A DNA stretch of 64,000 nucleotides from Flavobacterium endophyticum (GCF_003634455.1 NZ_RBLC01000001.1:1940417-2004416), one strand, 5' to 3'; positions 15,562 to 25,016 are shown, counted from the first letter of the stretch. Notes: a model not told the origin generated them from the letters alone. A program made the numbers and translations.

Positions 15562-15643
15562 GCGGGTATGGTGAAATTGGTAGACACGCCAGACTTAGGA
15601 TCTGGTGCCGCAAGGTGTGTAGGTTCGAGTCCTATTACCCGCA
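15562..15643 (+). tRNA. tRNA-Leu (TAG)
   Basis: An 82-nt class II tRNA. The acceptor GCGGGTA / TACCCGC is perfect, anticodon loop ACTTAGGA carries TAG, the long variable arm is TGCCGCAAGGTG and the T-loop GGTTCGAGTCC. CCA is not encoded. Confidence 0.96.
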
Positions 15644-15646
15644 CTG

Positions 15647-15679
15647 AAAAGTCTCTCTTAGTCGAGGGACTTTTTTTTT
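15647..15679 (+). terminator. Terminator after tRNA-Leu
   Basis: AAAAGTCTCTC pairs with GAGGGACTTTT (one G-U pair), followed by a T9 run. Confidence 0.88.
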
Positions 15680-15774
15680 GGAATAAACTCTCCTTTCCAA
15701 ATCTTATTAATTAACATTCCTAAGTAGTTTTAAAAATCAATTTCCTCTAAATTTACATTTCAATATAATTTTAG

Positions 15775-17916
15775 ATGAGAAAAAAATCCTTTTTCATTTT
15801 GTTGGCAATCGGAAATATGCTGACAATTGAAGCGCAAGAAAACAAGCAAACTATGAATCCATTTTTTCAGGCCTACGCTACGCCATTTGAAGTTCCGCCT
15901 TTTGACAAGATAAAAAACGAGCACTTCAAGCCGGCAATTTTAGAAGGTATCAAAAGACATGAAGCCGAAATTAATACCATAGCCAATAATCCCGAAGCTC
16001 CAACTTTTGAGAATACGATTCTTGCCATGGAGAATGCAGGAGAACTATTGTCAAACGTAAATGTGGTCTTTTCGAATATAAATGGCGCTAACACAAACGA
16101 AGAGCTCCAAAAAATAGCAAAAGAAGTTTCTCCTAATCTTGCTGCTCACAATGATAATATCTATTTAAATGAGAAATTATTTGCAAGAGTAAAAGCAATC
16201 TGGAACAAAAAAGAGTCGCTGAATCTAAACCTAGAACAGGCAAAAATTCTAGAGAATCTGCACAAAGCATTTGTCAGAAGTGGTGCTAATTTAGCCGATG
16301 CTGATAAAGACAAGCTTCGTAAAATAAATGCAGAACTTTCACTTACTTCTTTAAAATACGGACAAAATATTCTAGCAGAAACCAATAAATTTGAATTGGT
16401 AATTGATGATAAAAAAGATTTGGCAGGATTGCCGCAAGAGCTAATCAATGCAGCAGCAGAAGATGCTAAAACAAAAGGCAAAGAAGGGAAATGGATTTTT
16501 ACGCTTTCGAATTCTAGCGTGATGCCATTCTTGCAATACAGTTCGAATAGAAAATTACGCCAGCAGATTTGGGAGGCCTATCAGACACGAGGCAATCATG
16601 ATGATGAATTTGATAATAAGGAAAATGCGGTTAAGCTCGCCAATCTTCGAGGCGAAAAAGCTCGATTGTTAGGGTATAAGTCACATTCCGCATACGTGCT
16701 GGAAGAATCGATGGCCAAAACTCCTGAAAATGTAGCCAAGCTTCTGAATGATTTGTGGAAGCCAGCTTTGGCAATTGCCAAGACGGAAGCTGCAGATATC
16801 CAAAAAATGATGGACAAAGAAGGTGTCAAGGACAAAGTCAAACCGTATGATTGGAGGTATTATACTGAAAAAATCAGAAAGCAGCGTTTTGATCTAGACG
16901 AACAAGAATTGAGACCTTATTTTAGTTTGGACAATGTCAGGAAAGGCGTTTTTCAAGTCACAGAAAAGCTATATGGCCTAAAATTCAAGCAACTCAATGA
17001 TGTTCCAAAATACCATGAAGAAGTTACGACCTGGGAAGTCACGGAAGCTGACGGAACACATGTAGGGATTCTATACATGGATTTCTTTCCGAGAGCTTCC
17101 AAAAGAGGCGGTGCTTGGATGACATCGTACCGAAGCCAAAAAACAGTTGACGGTAAAAGAAAAGCTCCGGTAATTTCAATTGTCTGCAATTTTACAAAAC
17201 CAACCGGCGATACGCCAGCATTGCTGACTTTTGATGAAGTAACGACTTTCTTCCATGAATTTGGACATGCATTGCACGGATTATTATCTAATGTAACCTA
17301 TAAAAGCCTTTCGGGAACAAGCGTTCCGAGAGATTTTGTAGAACTGCCATCGCAGATTATGGAAAACTGGGCGGCCGAACCCGAAGTATTGAAAATGTAT
17401 GCCAAGCATTATAAAACGGGCGAAGTAATTCCTGATGCGCTAATTCAAAAGCTTCAAAAATCTGGTACTTTTGATCAAGGATTTGCGACAGTAGAATATC
17501 TAGCAGCTTCGTTCCTGGATATGGATTATCATACGCAGACAGCGCCTATAAAACTAGATGCTAATTCGTTTGAAAAGAATTCCATGAAAAAGATTGGCTT
17601 GATCGATGCGATTATTCCAAGATACAGAAGTACCTATTTCAGCCATATTTTTGCTGGCGGCTATTCTTCAGGATACTACAGCTATATTTGGTCAGGAGTT
17701 TTGGATACAGATGCTTTTGAGGCCTTCAAGACAACAAATCTTTTCAATCCAGAAAAAGCAAAATTATTCCGAAAAAATGTCCTTGAAAAAGGAGGTACAG
17801 AAGACCCAATGGTTTTGTATAAAAGATTCCGAGGTGCAGAGCCTAGCGTGGAACCGTTATTAAGAAAACGCGGTCTCGACAAAAAAGAAGAAACTTCTAA
17901 AAAGATTAAAGGTTAA
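15775..17916 (+). CDS. M3-family peptidyl-dipeptidase (Dcp-like)
   Basis: A 713-residue M3 metallopeptidase, probably a peptidyl-dipeptidase. It has a signal peptide (MRKKSFFILLAIGNMLTIEAQ), so it acts in the periplasm or beyond. The start of the mature protein (NPFFQAYATPFEVPPFDKIKNEHFKPAI) is the usual Dcp N-terminal helix bundle. The zinc motif HEFGHALHGLLS is at 494-505, followed by VELPSQIMENW with the third ligand. FAGGYSSGYYSYIW near 625 is the conserved substrate loop. It is monocistronic, flanked by tRNA-Leu and a strong terminator. Confidence 0.95.
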   Translation: MRKKSFFILLAIGNMLTIEAQENKQTMNPFFQAYATPFEVPPFDKIKNEHFKPAILEGIKRHEAEINTIANNPEAPTFENTILAMENAGELLSNVNVVFSNINGANTNEELQKIAKEVSPNLAAHNDNIYLNEKLFARVKAIWNKKESLNLNLEQAKILENLHKAFVRSGANLADADKDKLRKINAELSLTSLKYGQNILAETNKFELVIDDKKDLAGLPQELINAAAEDAKTKGKEGKWIFTLSNSSVMPFLQYSSNRKLRQQIWEAYQTRGNHDDEFDNKENAVKLANLRGEKARLLGYKSHSAYVLEESMAKTPENVAKLLNDLWKPALAIAKTEAADIQKMMDKEGVKDKVKPYDWRYYTEKIRKQRFDLDEQELRPYFSLDNVRKGVFQVTEKLYGLKFKQLNDVPKYHEEVTTWEVTEADGTHVGILYMDFFPRASKRGGAWMTSYRSQKTVDGKRKAPVISIVCNFTKPTGDTPALLTFDEVTTFFHEFGHALHGLLSNVTYKSLSGTSVPRDFVELPSQIMENWAAEPEVLKMYAKHYKTGEVIPDALIQKLQKSGTFDQGFATVEYLAASFLDMDYHTQTAPIKLDANSFEKNSMKKIGLIDAIIPRYRSTYFSHIFAGGYSSGYYSYIWSGVLDTDAFEAFKTTNLFNPEKAKLFRKNVLEKGGTEDPMVLYKRFRGAEPSVEPLLRKRGLDKKEETSKKIKG

Positions 17917-17920
17917 AATA

Positions 17921-17949
17921 AAAGCCCTTGGGAAACCAAGGGCTTTTTT
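17921..17949. terminator. Bidirectional terminator between convergent genes
   Basis: AAAGCCCTTG-GGAAAC-CAAGGGCTTT with A and T runs on both sides, between the M3 peptidase (plus) and the NTF2-like gene (minus). Confidence 0.9.
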
Positions 17950-17952
17950 GTT

Positions 17953-18315
17953 TTATCCGTGATAAACACGAGAAGCAATAATTTTTCCGTTTTTGACGTC
18001 CAAAACTTCTGCAACGAGCATATCATCTTCGCCATCGACATTTCTTATGTATTCCATAAAAACCCTGTCGCCGTTGGCGGTTAGTGAAGTAACCTTATAA
18101 TGTAAAGAGGGCAGGCGTTCAAAAGCATCTTGCCACCATTCGCGTAATGCTTGTTTTCCTTCTACAAAACCGTTTGTTTCTGGCTTTCTGATTTTCAGTT
18201 TCGGACTAAAATGCCTGGCTTCGTCATCATAAAGGCTTAAGAGCTGTTCTAGTTGATGTGAATTAAAAGCATCAAACCATTTGAAAGCTATAGATTGTAA
18301 TGTTTCTGGTGTCAT
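17953..18315 (-). CDS. SnoaL/NTF2-like protein
   Basis: A protein of about 120 residues from the ATG at 18315; the longer frame starts at a TTG and adds eight unconserved residues. It has the cone-shaped NTF2/SnoaL pattern: FKWFDAFNSHQLEQLLSLYDDEARHFSP, then GKQALREWWQDAFERLPSLHYKVTSL, then RVFMEYIRNVDGEDDMLVAEVLDVKNGKIIASRVYHG. No signal peptide. Such proteins bind or isomerise small molecules; nothing here tells which. Confidence 0.82.
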   Translation of the reverse strand: MTPETLQSIAFKWFDAFNSHQLEQLLSLYDDEARHFSPKLKIRKPETNGFVEGKQALREWWQDAFERLPSLHYKVTSLTANGDRVFMEYIRNVDGEDDMLVAEVLDVKNGKIIASRVYHG

Positions 18316-18351
18316 AAGTTTGTTTTGTGTACTACGCAAAGCTACAAAAGC

Positions 18352-18386
18352 AAAAATCCCGAAAGCTTATTTCTCGGGATTTTTTT
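18352..18386. terminator. Terminator between NTF2-like and pseudouridine synthase genes
   Basis: AAAATCCCGA / TCGGGATTTT stem with an 11-nt loop. On the minus strand it ends the pseudouridine synthase message. Confidence 0.75.
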
Positions 18387-18415
18387 ATGTTTCAAACTTT
18401 GTAGAATTCGTTTGA

Positions 18416-19327
18416 TTAAACGTTTTTCAAGTTGATAATTTCTTGTTCGGTCAAAAATCTCCAATTTCCTCTTGGAAGATTCTTTTTTGTAAGTCCGGCA
18501 AAAGCAACGCGGTCAATTCTCAATACATCATAGCTGAAATGCTCAAAAATATGGCGTACTACTTTTACGTTAGCTGTGCGTAATTTTAATCCGATTTCGC
18601 TTTTAGGCTGATCGTCGATATAGCTGATTTCTTCAACACTTACGCGATGGCCTTCAATCGTAAGACCTTTTTGGATTTTCTCAAGATCTTCAAATTTCAA
18701 ATTTTTGTCTAATGAAACTTGGTAGATTTTAGACGATTTTTGGTTCGGAATCGTGAATTTACGAATCATATCGGTATCATTCGTAAACAACAACAAACCT
18801 GTCGTGTTTTTGTCCATACGGCCCACAGGTGATAAGATCGATTTTGTGGCACCTTTCACCAATTCTGAAACATTTCTGTGCTCAAAACCTTCGTCTAATG
18901 CTGTCGTAAAGTTCTTTGGCTTGTTCAGTAAAATATATTCTTTTTTCTCTGGAGTCAAAATCGCCCCGTCAAAATTGACAACATCTGTAGGTTTTACAAG
19001 ATATCCCATTTCAGTAACAGGAATCCCATTAACCTTTACATTGCCTGATTGGATATAGATATCGGCGTCACGACGGGAACATATTCCCGAGTTTGAGATG
19101 TATTTATTAAGACGTATTTCGTCTGCTGCTTTTTGTCTTTTTGGAGCTTGGTTCGCTTTTTTAACAGGCTTTTCAGGATTTGCACTGGCTGCTTTTGCTG
19201 GAGCAGGCTTGTCTTTTTTAGGGCCTTGGGCTCTTTTTGGCAATGGTGGTTTTGATTTCCCAAAACTGCTTTTCCCTCTAGGTCGATTTGAGGCACTACG
19301 TCTGTTGCCTCCTTCATTCTTGTTCAT
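18416..19327 (-). CDS. RluB/RsuA-family 23S rRNA pseudouridine synthase
   Basis: A 303-residue pseudouridine synthase. Residues 1-68 are a lysine-, proline- and alanine-rich basic tail common in Bacteroidota RluB-like proteins. The S4 RNA-binding domain follows (IRLNKYISNSGICSRRDADIYIQSGNVKVNG, about 70-105). The catalytic domain has YILLNKPKNFTT and the active-site Asp in GRMDKNTTGLLLFTND near 168-183, and ends with GLKLRTANVKVVRHIFEHFSYDVLRIDRV. Family secure; whether it is RluB, RluE or RluF in specificity cannot be told here. Confidence 0.92.
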   Translation of the reverse strand: MNKNEGGNRRSASNRPRGKSSFGKSKPPLPKRAQGPKKDKPAPAKAASANPEKPVKKANQAPKRQKAADEIRLNKYISNSGICSRRDADIYIQSGNVKVNGIPVTEMGYLVKPTDVVNFDGAILTPEKKEYILLNKPKNFTTALDEGFEHRNVSELVKGATKSILSPVGRMDKNTTGLLLFTNDTDMIRKFTIPNQKSSKIYQVSLDKNLKFEDLEKIQKGLTIEGHRVSVEEISYIDDQPKSEIGLKLRTANVKVVRHIFEHFSYDVLRIDRVAFAGLTKKNLPRGNWRFLTEQEIINLKNV

Positions 19328-19431
19328 TAGTGTCTAATTTGTGCAAAGATAGCGATTTGAACGTTAAATCGCTCAACTATCGGGAGATTAGATTTTTTCG
19401 GGACGGACTGGTTCTGCTTCAGGAGCAGAAA

Positions 19432-20391
19432 TTAGCAGAAGTTGATGGCCAATAAGATTTTTTTCCCATGCCATAAAACGGCAGGCTCAATCAATACGAT
19501 GCAGAAAACCCCCGCAACAATAATAAATTTAAGAAGATTGTGGAGCTTTAAAAATTCTTCTCTTGTGTTCGATTTCCAAAGTTTCAATAGAAAGAAAATC
19601 AGCAACATGAGGCAGATGTAAAAATAAATGACCATATAGCCTACTTCATAGACATCAACTAAAATATAGACCGGAAGAATTGTCAGTAGGGTCAGTGCTG
19701 TAATGACTTTCTTTGAAATAGACTCTCCGTAAACTACTGGAATGGTTTTGTAATCGCTTACAAAATCACCTTTCATATTTTCCAAATCCTTGACCATTTC
19801 TCGGATAAGAATCAATAAAAACAGGAAGCTTGCATGTCCAAAAATAATTCCGATTTTTTGCCAATCGTACTCTTCGTATTGGCCTTTGAAAAAATAAAGA
19901 AGAATCCCGAAGAAAGGAAAAATGGCCAAGATGGAAGCGGTCAGGTTTCCGATAATAGGATATTTTTTGAGCTTGTGCGAATAAAACCAAATCAGGAAAA
20001 TATACGCAGAATAAAAGATACTAACTCTCCAAGAAACAAAATAGGCTAGAAAAACTGCTAAAAAGTTCAGTCCGAAATAAACATAGAGCTTGGTCTTCTG
20101 GCTTACGAGTCGGTCCAACATTGATTTGTTTGGACGATTGATCAAGTCTTTTTGCGCATCATAGAAGTTATTGATGATGTAGCCTGAAGCAATACAAAAA
20201 CTGGAAACCAAAACCAAGATAAAAAGATTGATGTCCAAAATAACATCCAAAGCCCGAGTGTTTTCTGGAGCTAAGATAAATATAGCAGAAAGGTATTGCG
20301 CTAAAACAATCACGGGAATATTATATCCTCGAACGACAGAAAACAAACTGATAATTTTCATTACTAGAAGCTTGTTCTTTCTGCTTAACAT
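19432..20391 (-). CDS. UbiA-family prenyltransferase (geranylgeranylglycerol-phosphate type)
   Basis: A 319-residue intramembrane prenyltransferase with about eight to nine helices. Two Asp-rich motifs are present: NNFYDAQKD (Asn74 to Asp82) and REMVKDLENMKGDFVSDYKT, which coordinate the Mg-diphosphate of the prenyl donor. The second motif and size resemble the digeranylgeranylglyceryl-phosphate synthase branch often annotated in Flavobacteria. Position next to mevalonate kinase and mevalonate-diphosphate decarboxylase, which supply isoprenoid units, supports an isoprenoid role. UbiA is secure; acceptor specificity is inferred. Confidence 0.87.
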   Translation of the reverse strand: MLSRKNKLLVMKIISLFSVVRGYNIPVIVLAQYLSAIFILAPENTRALDVILDINLFILVLVSSFCIASGYIINNFYDAQKDLINRPNKSMLDRLVSQKTKLYVYFGLNFLAVFLAYFVSWRVSIFYSAYIFLIWFYSHKLKKYPIIGNLTASILAIFPFFGILLYFFKGQYEEYDWQKIGIIFGHASFLFLLILIREMVKDLENMKGDFVSDYKTIPVVYGESISKKVITALTLLTILPVYILVDVYEVGYMVIYFYICLMLLIFFLLKLWKSNTREEFLKLHNLLKFIIVAGVFCIVLIEPAVLWHGKKILLAINFC

Positions 20392-20486
20392 TTCTGATAC
20401 AGGATTTTGGGTTTGAAGTAAAAAGTTTTATGCCTAGTTTATAACGGCTGACCTTTGACTTTATGATTTTTGATTAAGACTCTTGA

Positions 20487-21425
20487 CTAAAACTGGTAGA
20501 CAACCTCTAGTTTGTAATCTTTCAAAGATTCTTTGGCTTTTTCGTAATCATGCGTAAATCCAAGAATATAACCGCCACCGCCAGAACCACAAAGTTTCAA
20601 GTAGTAGTCGTTTGAATCCAATCCTTTCTGCCAAACTCCATGAAATTGCTCTGGAATCATTGGCTTGAAATTGTTCAAGACCACTTTGGAAAGTTTTTTA
20701 GTATTAGACAGCAATGATTTGATATCGCCGTGTAGAAAATCATCAATACTGGCATCGGTATATTTTACGAATTGGTTTTTCACCATAGCCCTGAATCCTT
20801 TGTCCTTCAGGCTTTCCATAAAAATGCTTACCATTGGAGCAGTTTCTTTTACCATTCCAGAATCCAGCAAAAATACGGCTCCTTTTCCTTGAAGGCTTTG
20901 AGTAGGAATGCCTGTAGCTTCGATATTGTCGTGCGAATTAATCAATATAGGAATGCTCAAATAGCTGTTCAACGGATCCAATCCAGAGCTTGTTCCGTGG
21001 AAAAACGATTCCATTTTTGAAAAAATCTGCTTTAATTTCAATAATTTCTCACGAGTCAAGTTTTCAAGAACCGTGATTTTATTTTCGGCATATTGGTCGT
21101 AGATAGCCGCCACTAAGGCGCCGCTGCTTCCAATACCATAACCTTGTGGAATGCTGGAATCAAAATACATTCCGGCTTCAACATTCAATTTTAGCAATTC
21201 AATATTAAAAGTCACCAATTCTGGATTTTCTTGTTGCATTGTTTCCAAATAAGCAACAAAACGTTTCAGGCTGGCGTTTGATTTTTGGGCTTCATCGGAA
21301 AGATTATTGTCAACTTTCAATCCACCGTTGAAAAAATTATAAGGAATGGACAAACCTCGGGAACCTTTGTTGATTGCATGTTCGCCGAAGAGTAATATTT
21401 TGGAGTAAAATAATGGTCCTTTCAT
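20487..21425 (-). CDS. mvk: Mevalonate kinase
   Basis: A 312-residue GHMP kinase that phosphorylates mevalonate. FYSKILLFGEHAINKGSRGLS is the N-terminal substrate loop; the ATP-binding loop is PQGYGIGSSGALVAA near 110-125. HGTSSGLDPLNSYLS carries the catalytic Asp and LCGSGGGGYILG is motif 3. It lies 24 bp downstream of the decarboxylase on the same strand. A phosphomevalonate kinase is not in the window. Confidence 0.92.
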   Translation of the reverse strand: MKGPLFYSKILLFGEHAINKGSRGLSIPYNFFNGGLKVDNNLSDEAQKSNASLKRFVAYLETMQQENPELVTFNIELLKLNVEAGMYFDSSIPQGYGIGSSGALVAAIYDQYAENKITVLENLTREKLLKLKQIFSKMESFFHGTSSGLDPLNSYLSIPILINSHDNIEATGIPTQSLQGKGAVFLLDSGMVKETAPMVSIFMESLKDKGFRAMVKNQFVKYTDASIDDFLHGDIKSLLSNTKKLSKVVLNNFKPMIPEQFHGVWQKGLDSNDYYLKLCGSGGGGYILGFTHDYEKAKESLKDYKLEVVYQF

Positions 21426-21449
21426 GTCGTGTCTGGAATTTTGTTAAAA

Positions 21450-22532
21450 TTACAACTTTTTTGCGCCAAATCCAATTTCGTCGCAAATATATTGCGAGTT
21501 TTGGCAAAAGCCAACTAATTCATTCTTAATTAATTCTAAAACTTCTTCTCTAACGTTTTCGGGATATAAAACATGGACGTTGGCTCCAGCATCTAACGTA
21601 AAACATACCGGAATATTGGTCTCGTTCCTAAATTTCCAGATACGATTGATAATTTCCAGCGTATTCGGCTTCATCAAGATATAATACGGCATTGATGTTA
21701 GCATCATGGCATGTAAGGTCAAAGCCTCGCTTTCTACAATCTTGATGAATTCTTGAAGGTTTCCAGATTCAAGGATTGCTTTTATTTTAGAAAGATTCTC
21801 ATGGGCCTGCTTAAATCGTCTTTCGGCATACGGATGATGGTGCATCAAATCGTGTCCGACTGTGCTCGAAACTTGTTTCTCGCCCTTGTCAACTAATAAA
21901 ATAGTGTCTTGGTAGTTCTTGAAATTTTCATGAATTTTGTTTGGGAATTCTACTCCAAATAAATCAGAGCTTCCGTCAATATCGTTGTGATTTCCCCAAA
22001 TGACCACATTTCCTTTTACGCTTCTGCAGGCACTGCCAGAACCTAATCTTGCTAAAAATGAGGCTTTTTGAAAGAAATACTCTTCGGTCATTTCTGAATT
22101 GAGCTCTTTTTCAAGGCTCATCAAATTAACAGCCAAGGCGGCCATTCCAGACGCGGAAGAGGCAATTCCGGAGCTGTGCGGAAACGTATTTTCAGTATTT
22201 ATCGTAAAATGATATTCTTTTAGGAAAGGAAGGTATTGTTCTATTCGTTCAAAAAATTTCTGGATTTTTGGTTTGAAATCTTCTTTCGGTTTACCTTCAA
22301 ACAATAAGTCAAATGAAAAATTGTCATTTCCTTCTTTTTTTTCAAAAGCTAAAGAAGTCAAGGTCTTGCAGTTGTTTAATGTAAAACTGATGGAGGGATT
22401 GGCAGGGATCTGATGGTCTTTTTTACCCCAATATTTCACCAAAGCAATGTTGCTCGGAGCGCTCCATTTATAAAGTCCTTTTTCTATTGAATGCGTATAG
22501 TTTGACGGAATAAAATCCTTTTCAGAAATCAT
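21450..22532 (-). CDS. mvaD: Diphosphomevalonate decarboxylase
   Basis: A protein of about 360 residues that makes isopentenyl diphosphate. ASNIALVKYWGKKD-like (WSAPSNIALVKYWGKKDHQ), TFPHSSGIASSASGMAAL and GSGSACRSVKGN are the decarboxylase signatures, and CFTLDAGANVHVLYP carries the catalytic Asp. The frame extends to a TTG at 22550, but that codon lies in the -7 box (22548-22555), so the start must be the ATG at 22538 or 22532; the latter is used here. The gene diverges from tspO. Mevalonate kinase follows immediately. Confidence 0.94.
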   Translation of the reverse strand: MISEKDFIPSNYTHSIEKGLYKWSAPSNIALVKYWGKKDHQIPANPSISFTLNNCKTLTSLAFEKKEGNDNFSFDLLFEGKPKEDFKPKIQKFFERIEQYLPFLKEYHFTINTENTFPHSSGIASSASGMAALAVNLMSLEKELNSEMTEEYFFQKASFLARLGSGSACRSVKGNVVIWGNHNDIDGSSDLFGVEFPNKIHENFKNYQDTILLVDKGEKQVSSTVGHDLMHHHPYAERRFKQAHENLSKIKAILESGNLQEFIKIVESEALTLHAMMLTSMPYYILMKPNTLEIINRIWKFRNETNIPVCFTLDAGANVHVLYPENVREEVLELIKNELVGFCQNSQYICDEIGFGAKKL

Positions 22533-22547
22533 AGTCATGAATTTGCG

Positions 22548-22555
22548 CAAAGATA
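22548..22555 (-). promoter_or_regulatory. -7 box of the mvaD-mvk transcript
   Basis: TATCTTTG followed by C on the minus strand, a perfect TAnnTTTGC match. It sets a very short leader and rules out the upstream TTG start. Confidence 0.55.
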
Positions 22556-22631
22556 CTTTTTTTAGCCAAATAGCAGATTGGCATTAGGGCTAATCTGTGA
22601 AAATAACTTAATTTTGATAAAAAAAGGAAAG

Positions 22632-23111
22632 ATGAATAAATACACACGAATTTTAGTTTTGGTCGTAACCTGTCTGGCTGTAGGCTACTTTTCAAGTCTT
22701 GTAACGCGTACGGCTGTTGAAAGCTGGTTTCCAACGATTCAAAAACCAAGCTTTAATCCGCCAAACTGGCTTTTTGCACCTGTTTGGACAACGCTATATA
22801 TCATGATGGGAATTGCCGGAGGCCTTGTTTGGCATGAAATCGATTCCTCAAGAAAAGAAGAAGTCAAAAAAGCAATGAAATTTTTTGCCATCCAATTAGC
22901 ACTGAATGCCTTGTGGTCGTATTTGTTTTTCGGATTAAAAAACCCACTGTTGGCTTTAGTCGAGATTGTCTTGCTTTGGTTGATGATTTATGAAACGTAT
23001 ATAAAGTTCGTGAGAATCAATAAATTTTCAGGGTATTTATTTGTTCCTTATCTGCTTTGGGTAAGTTTTGCGACGGTTTTGAATGCGAGTATTTGGTGGC
23101 TGAATCAGTAA
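22632..23111 (+). CDS. tspO: TspO/MBR family protein
   Basis: A 159-residue, five-helix TspO protein starting at the ATG at 22632 (AAAGGAAAG just upstream); the longer frame adds a non-membrane tail. Family motifs are seen: WFPTIQKPSFNPPNWLFAPVWTTLYIMMGIAGGLVW, LNALWSYLFFGLKNPLLAL, and a final VPYLLWVSFATVLNASIWWLN. TspO proteins bind porphyrins and modulate stress responses. It diverges from the mevalonate genes and converges on the flavoprotein with a 1-bp gap. Confidence 0.95.
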   Translation: MNKYTRILVLVVTCLAVGYFSSLVTRTAVESWFPTIQKPSFNPPNWLFAPVWTTLYIMMGIAGGLVWHEIDSSRKEEVKKAMKFFAIQLALNALWSYLFFGLKNPLLALVEIVLLWLMIYETYIKFVRINKFSGYLFVPYLLWVSFATVLNASIWWLNQ

Positions 23112-23112
23112 T

Positions 23113-24333
23113 CTAAATTGAATTGGCAACGATAAAGCCGCTTGTCCAAGCATTTTGGAAATTAAACCCGCCTGTAATCGCATCGATATTCGTGATTTCT
23201 CCAGCGAAATAAAGATTTTGATGGATTTTACTTTCCATCGTCTTAAAATTAATTTCTTTTAGATCAATTCCGCCTGCAGTAACAAATTCTTCTTTAAAAG
23301 TACTTTTTCCATTGACTTGAAATTGCGCATTTGTAAGTTGGTTTGTTAGATTTTGTAGTTGATTTTTAGATAAATCAGCCCATTTTGTTTCTTCGGAAAT
23401 TCCTGAGGCCAAAACCAAGCTTTCCCATAAACGATTCGGAAACTCAAAAGGTGATTTCTTTGAAACTGTTTTTTTGGAATGTTCTTGTTTTAAATCTTTC
23501 AGGATAATTTCTGCATCTTCAGCATCAATATCATTCAACCAGTTGACGAAAATGGTAAACTGGTAATTTTTCTCAAACAAGATTCGGGCTCCCCATGCAG
23601 ATAATTTCAAGATGGCCGGACCGCTCATTCCCCAATGCGTGACTAATAATGGTCCGGTTGAAGTCAATTTAGTGTCTTTGACTTTTACGGAAACTTGTGC
23701 CGAAACGCCTGGCAATTCTTTGATGCGAGGATCTTTGATGTTAAACGTAAATAGAGATGGCACCGGACTTACGACGGAATGTCCAAATTCTTGGAGCATT
23801 TCCCACATTTTCGGATTGCTTCCTGTAGCCAAAACTAATTTTTCGCAGAGGTATTTTTCGTTCTGGGTTTCGACTTTCCAAAAATTTCCATCAGGAGTTT
23901 CGGATTTATAAATAGATTGCACGCTTTGTCCAGTCAAGACTTGAATGCCTAATTTTTTTGTGGCTGTCGTAAAACAATCAATAATGGTCTGAGACGAATT
24001 GGAAACGGGAAACATGCGTCCGTCGTCTTCAGTTTTTAATTCCACGCCGTGTTTTTGAAACCATTCAATCGTATCACCAGAACAAAACTGATGAAACGGG
24101 CCGCGAAGCTCTTTTTCGCCACGGGGATAAAACTTTACCAATTCGTTAGGTTCAAAACAAGCATGTGTTACATTGCATCTTCCCCCGCCAGAAATCCTGA
24201 CTTTTGTCAACACTTCTTTGCCGCGTTCTAGTATGGCAATCTTTAATTTCGGATTCTTTTCTGCACAGTTTATGGCTGTAAAAAAACCTCCGGCTCCGCC
24301 GCCTACGATGATTATGTCAAAATTTTGGCTCAT
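23113..24333 (-). CDS. HI0933/YhiN-family FAD-dependent oxidoreductase
   Basis: A 406-residue flavoprotein. The Rossmann FAD motif is IIIVGGGAGGFFTAIN at 8-23 followed by the family hallmark KVRISGGGRCNVTHAC. FHQFCSGDTIEWFQKHGVELKTEDDGRMFP is the substrate-domain block, and the closing FAD motif is LYFAGEITNIDAITGGFNFQNAWTSGFIVA. The family is of uncertain physiological role. Its start overlaps the stop of the glycerophosphodiesterase gene by ATGA. Confidence 0.92.
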   Translation of the reverse strand: MSQNFDIIIVGGGAGGFFTAINCAEKNPKLKIAILERGKEVLTKVRISGGGRCNVTHACFEPNELVKFYPRGEKELRGPFHQFCSGDTIEWFQKHGVELKTEDDGRMFPVSNSSQTIIDCFTTATKKLGIQVLTGQSVQSIYKSETPDGNFWKVETQNEKYLCEKLVLATGSNPKMWEMLQEFGHSVVSPVPSLFTFNIKDPRIKELPGVSAQVSVKVKDTKLTSTGPLLVTHWGMSGPAILKLSAWGARILFEKNYQFTIFVNWLNDIDAEDAEIILKDLKQEHSKKTVSKKSPFEFPNRLWESLVLASGISEETKWADLSKNQLQNLTNQLTNAQFQVNGKSTFKEEFVTAGGIDLKEINFKTMESKIHQNLYFAGEITNIDAITGGFNFQNAWTSGFIVANSI

Positions 24334-25016
24334 ATTCTTTCTGGGAAATCAGTGATGATTCCGTCAATGTTATAGGTTTTTATTCTCTCGATATCTTCAG
24401 TTTCATTGATGGTCCAAGTATAGATTTTGAAACCTTGCTCTTGCGTTTTTTGTACGTTTTCTTCTGTCAAAAGGCTAAAATGTGGATGAATGGCTTTGGC
24501 TGAAAACGCTGTCGCCCATTCTAAAGCTTGTGTGACACTCGCTTGAGATAAAACGCCTAGATGAATTTTTGGATTGATGAGATACATCATTTCTAGTTCT
24601 TCTCTTTGGAAGCTGGAAACGATAAAATCTTCGTATTTGTACTCTTTTTCAAGAATATATTTTTCAATAAGGTGTGAAACGGGTTTAGCTGTGTGGCGAC
24701 CTTTCAATTCAATATTAATCAGGCATTTTTTGCCGACTAATTCCAAAACTTCTTCTAAAGTAGGCACTTCAATATGGTCGTTAATACGTAACGCTTTTAT
24801 CTCAGAAAGGGTTAACTCTGATACGGTTCCAGAACCATTTGTAGTCCTGTCGACAGTGAAATCATGGATAACGATAAGCTCGCCGGTCTTGCAGACATGA
24901 ACGTCCAATTCAATTCCATCAACATTCAGATCTAATGCTTTTTGGAAAGAAGGAAGCGTGTTTTCAGGCTCATGGCCTTTGGCACCGCGATGTCCGATGT
25001 TGAGTGTTTTTTTCAA
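24330..25016 (-). CDS. Glycerophosphodiester phosphodiesterase
   Basis: A 228-residue GDPD TIM barrel that hydrolyses glycerophosphodiesters to glycerol 3-phosphate and an alcohol. Catalytic and metal residues are in IGHRGAKGHEPENTLPSF (His, Glu), GIELDVHVCKTGELIVIHD (Glu, Asp, His) and CLINIELKG (Glu). No signal peptide, so the cytoplasmic UgpQ-like type. ATGA overlap with the flavoprotein gene downstream. Confidence 0.94.
   Translation of the reverse strand: MKKTLNIGHRGAKGHEPENTLPSFQKALDLNVDGIELDVHVCKTGELIVIHDFTVDRTTNGSGTVSELTLSEIKALRINDHIEVPTLEEVLELVGKKCLINIELKGRHTAKPVSHLIEKYILEKEYKYEDFIVSSFQREELEMMYLINPKIHLGVLSQASVTQALEWATAFSAKAIHPHFSLLTEENVQKTQEQGFKIYTWTINETEDIERIKTYNIDGIITDFPERI

Noticed and set aside
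22578..22631. N-terminal extension of TspO
   Set aside because: It adds an unconserved polar tail before the first membrane helix, while the ATG at 22632 has a purine-rich leader and the usual TspO start.
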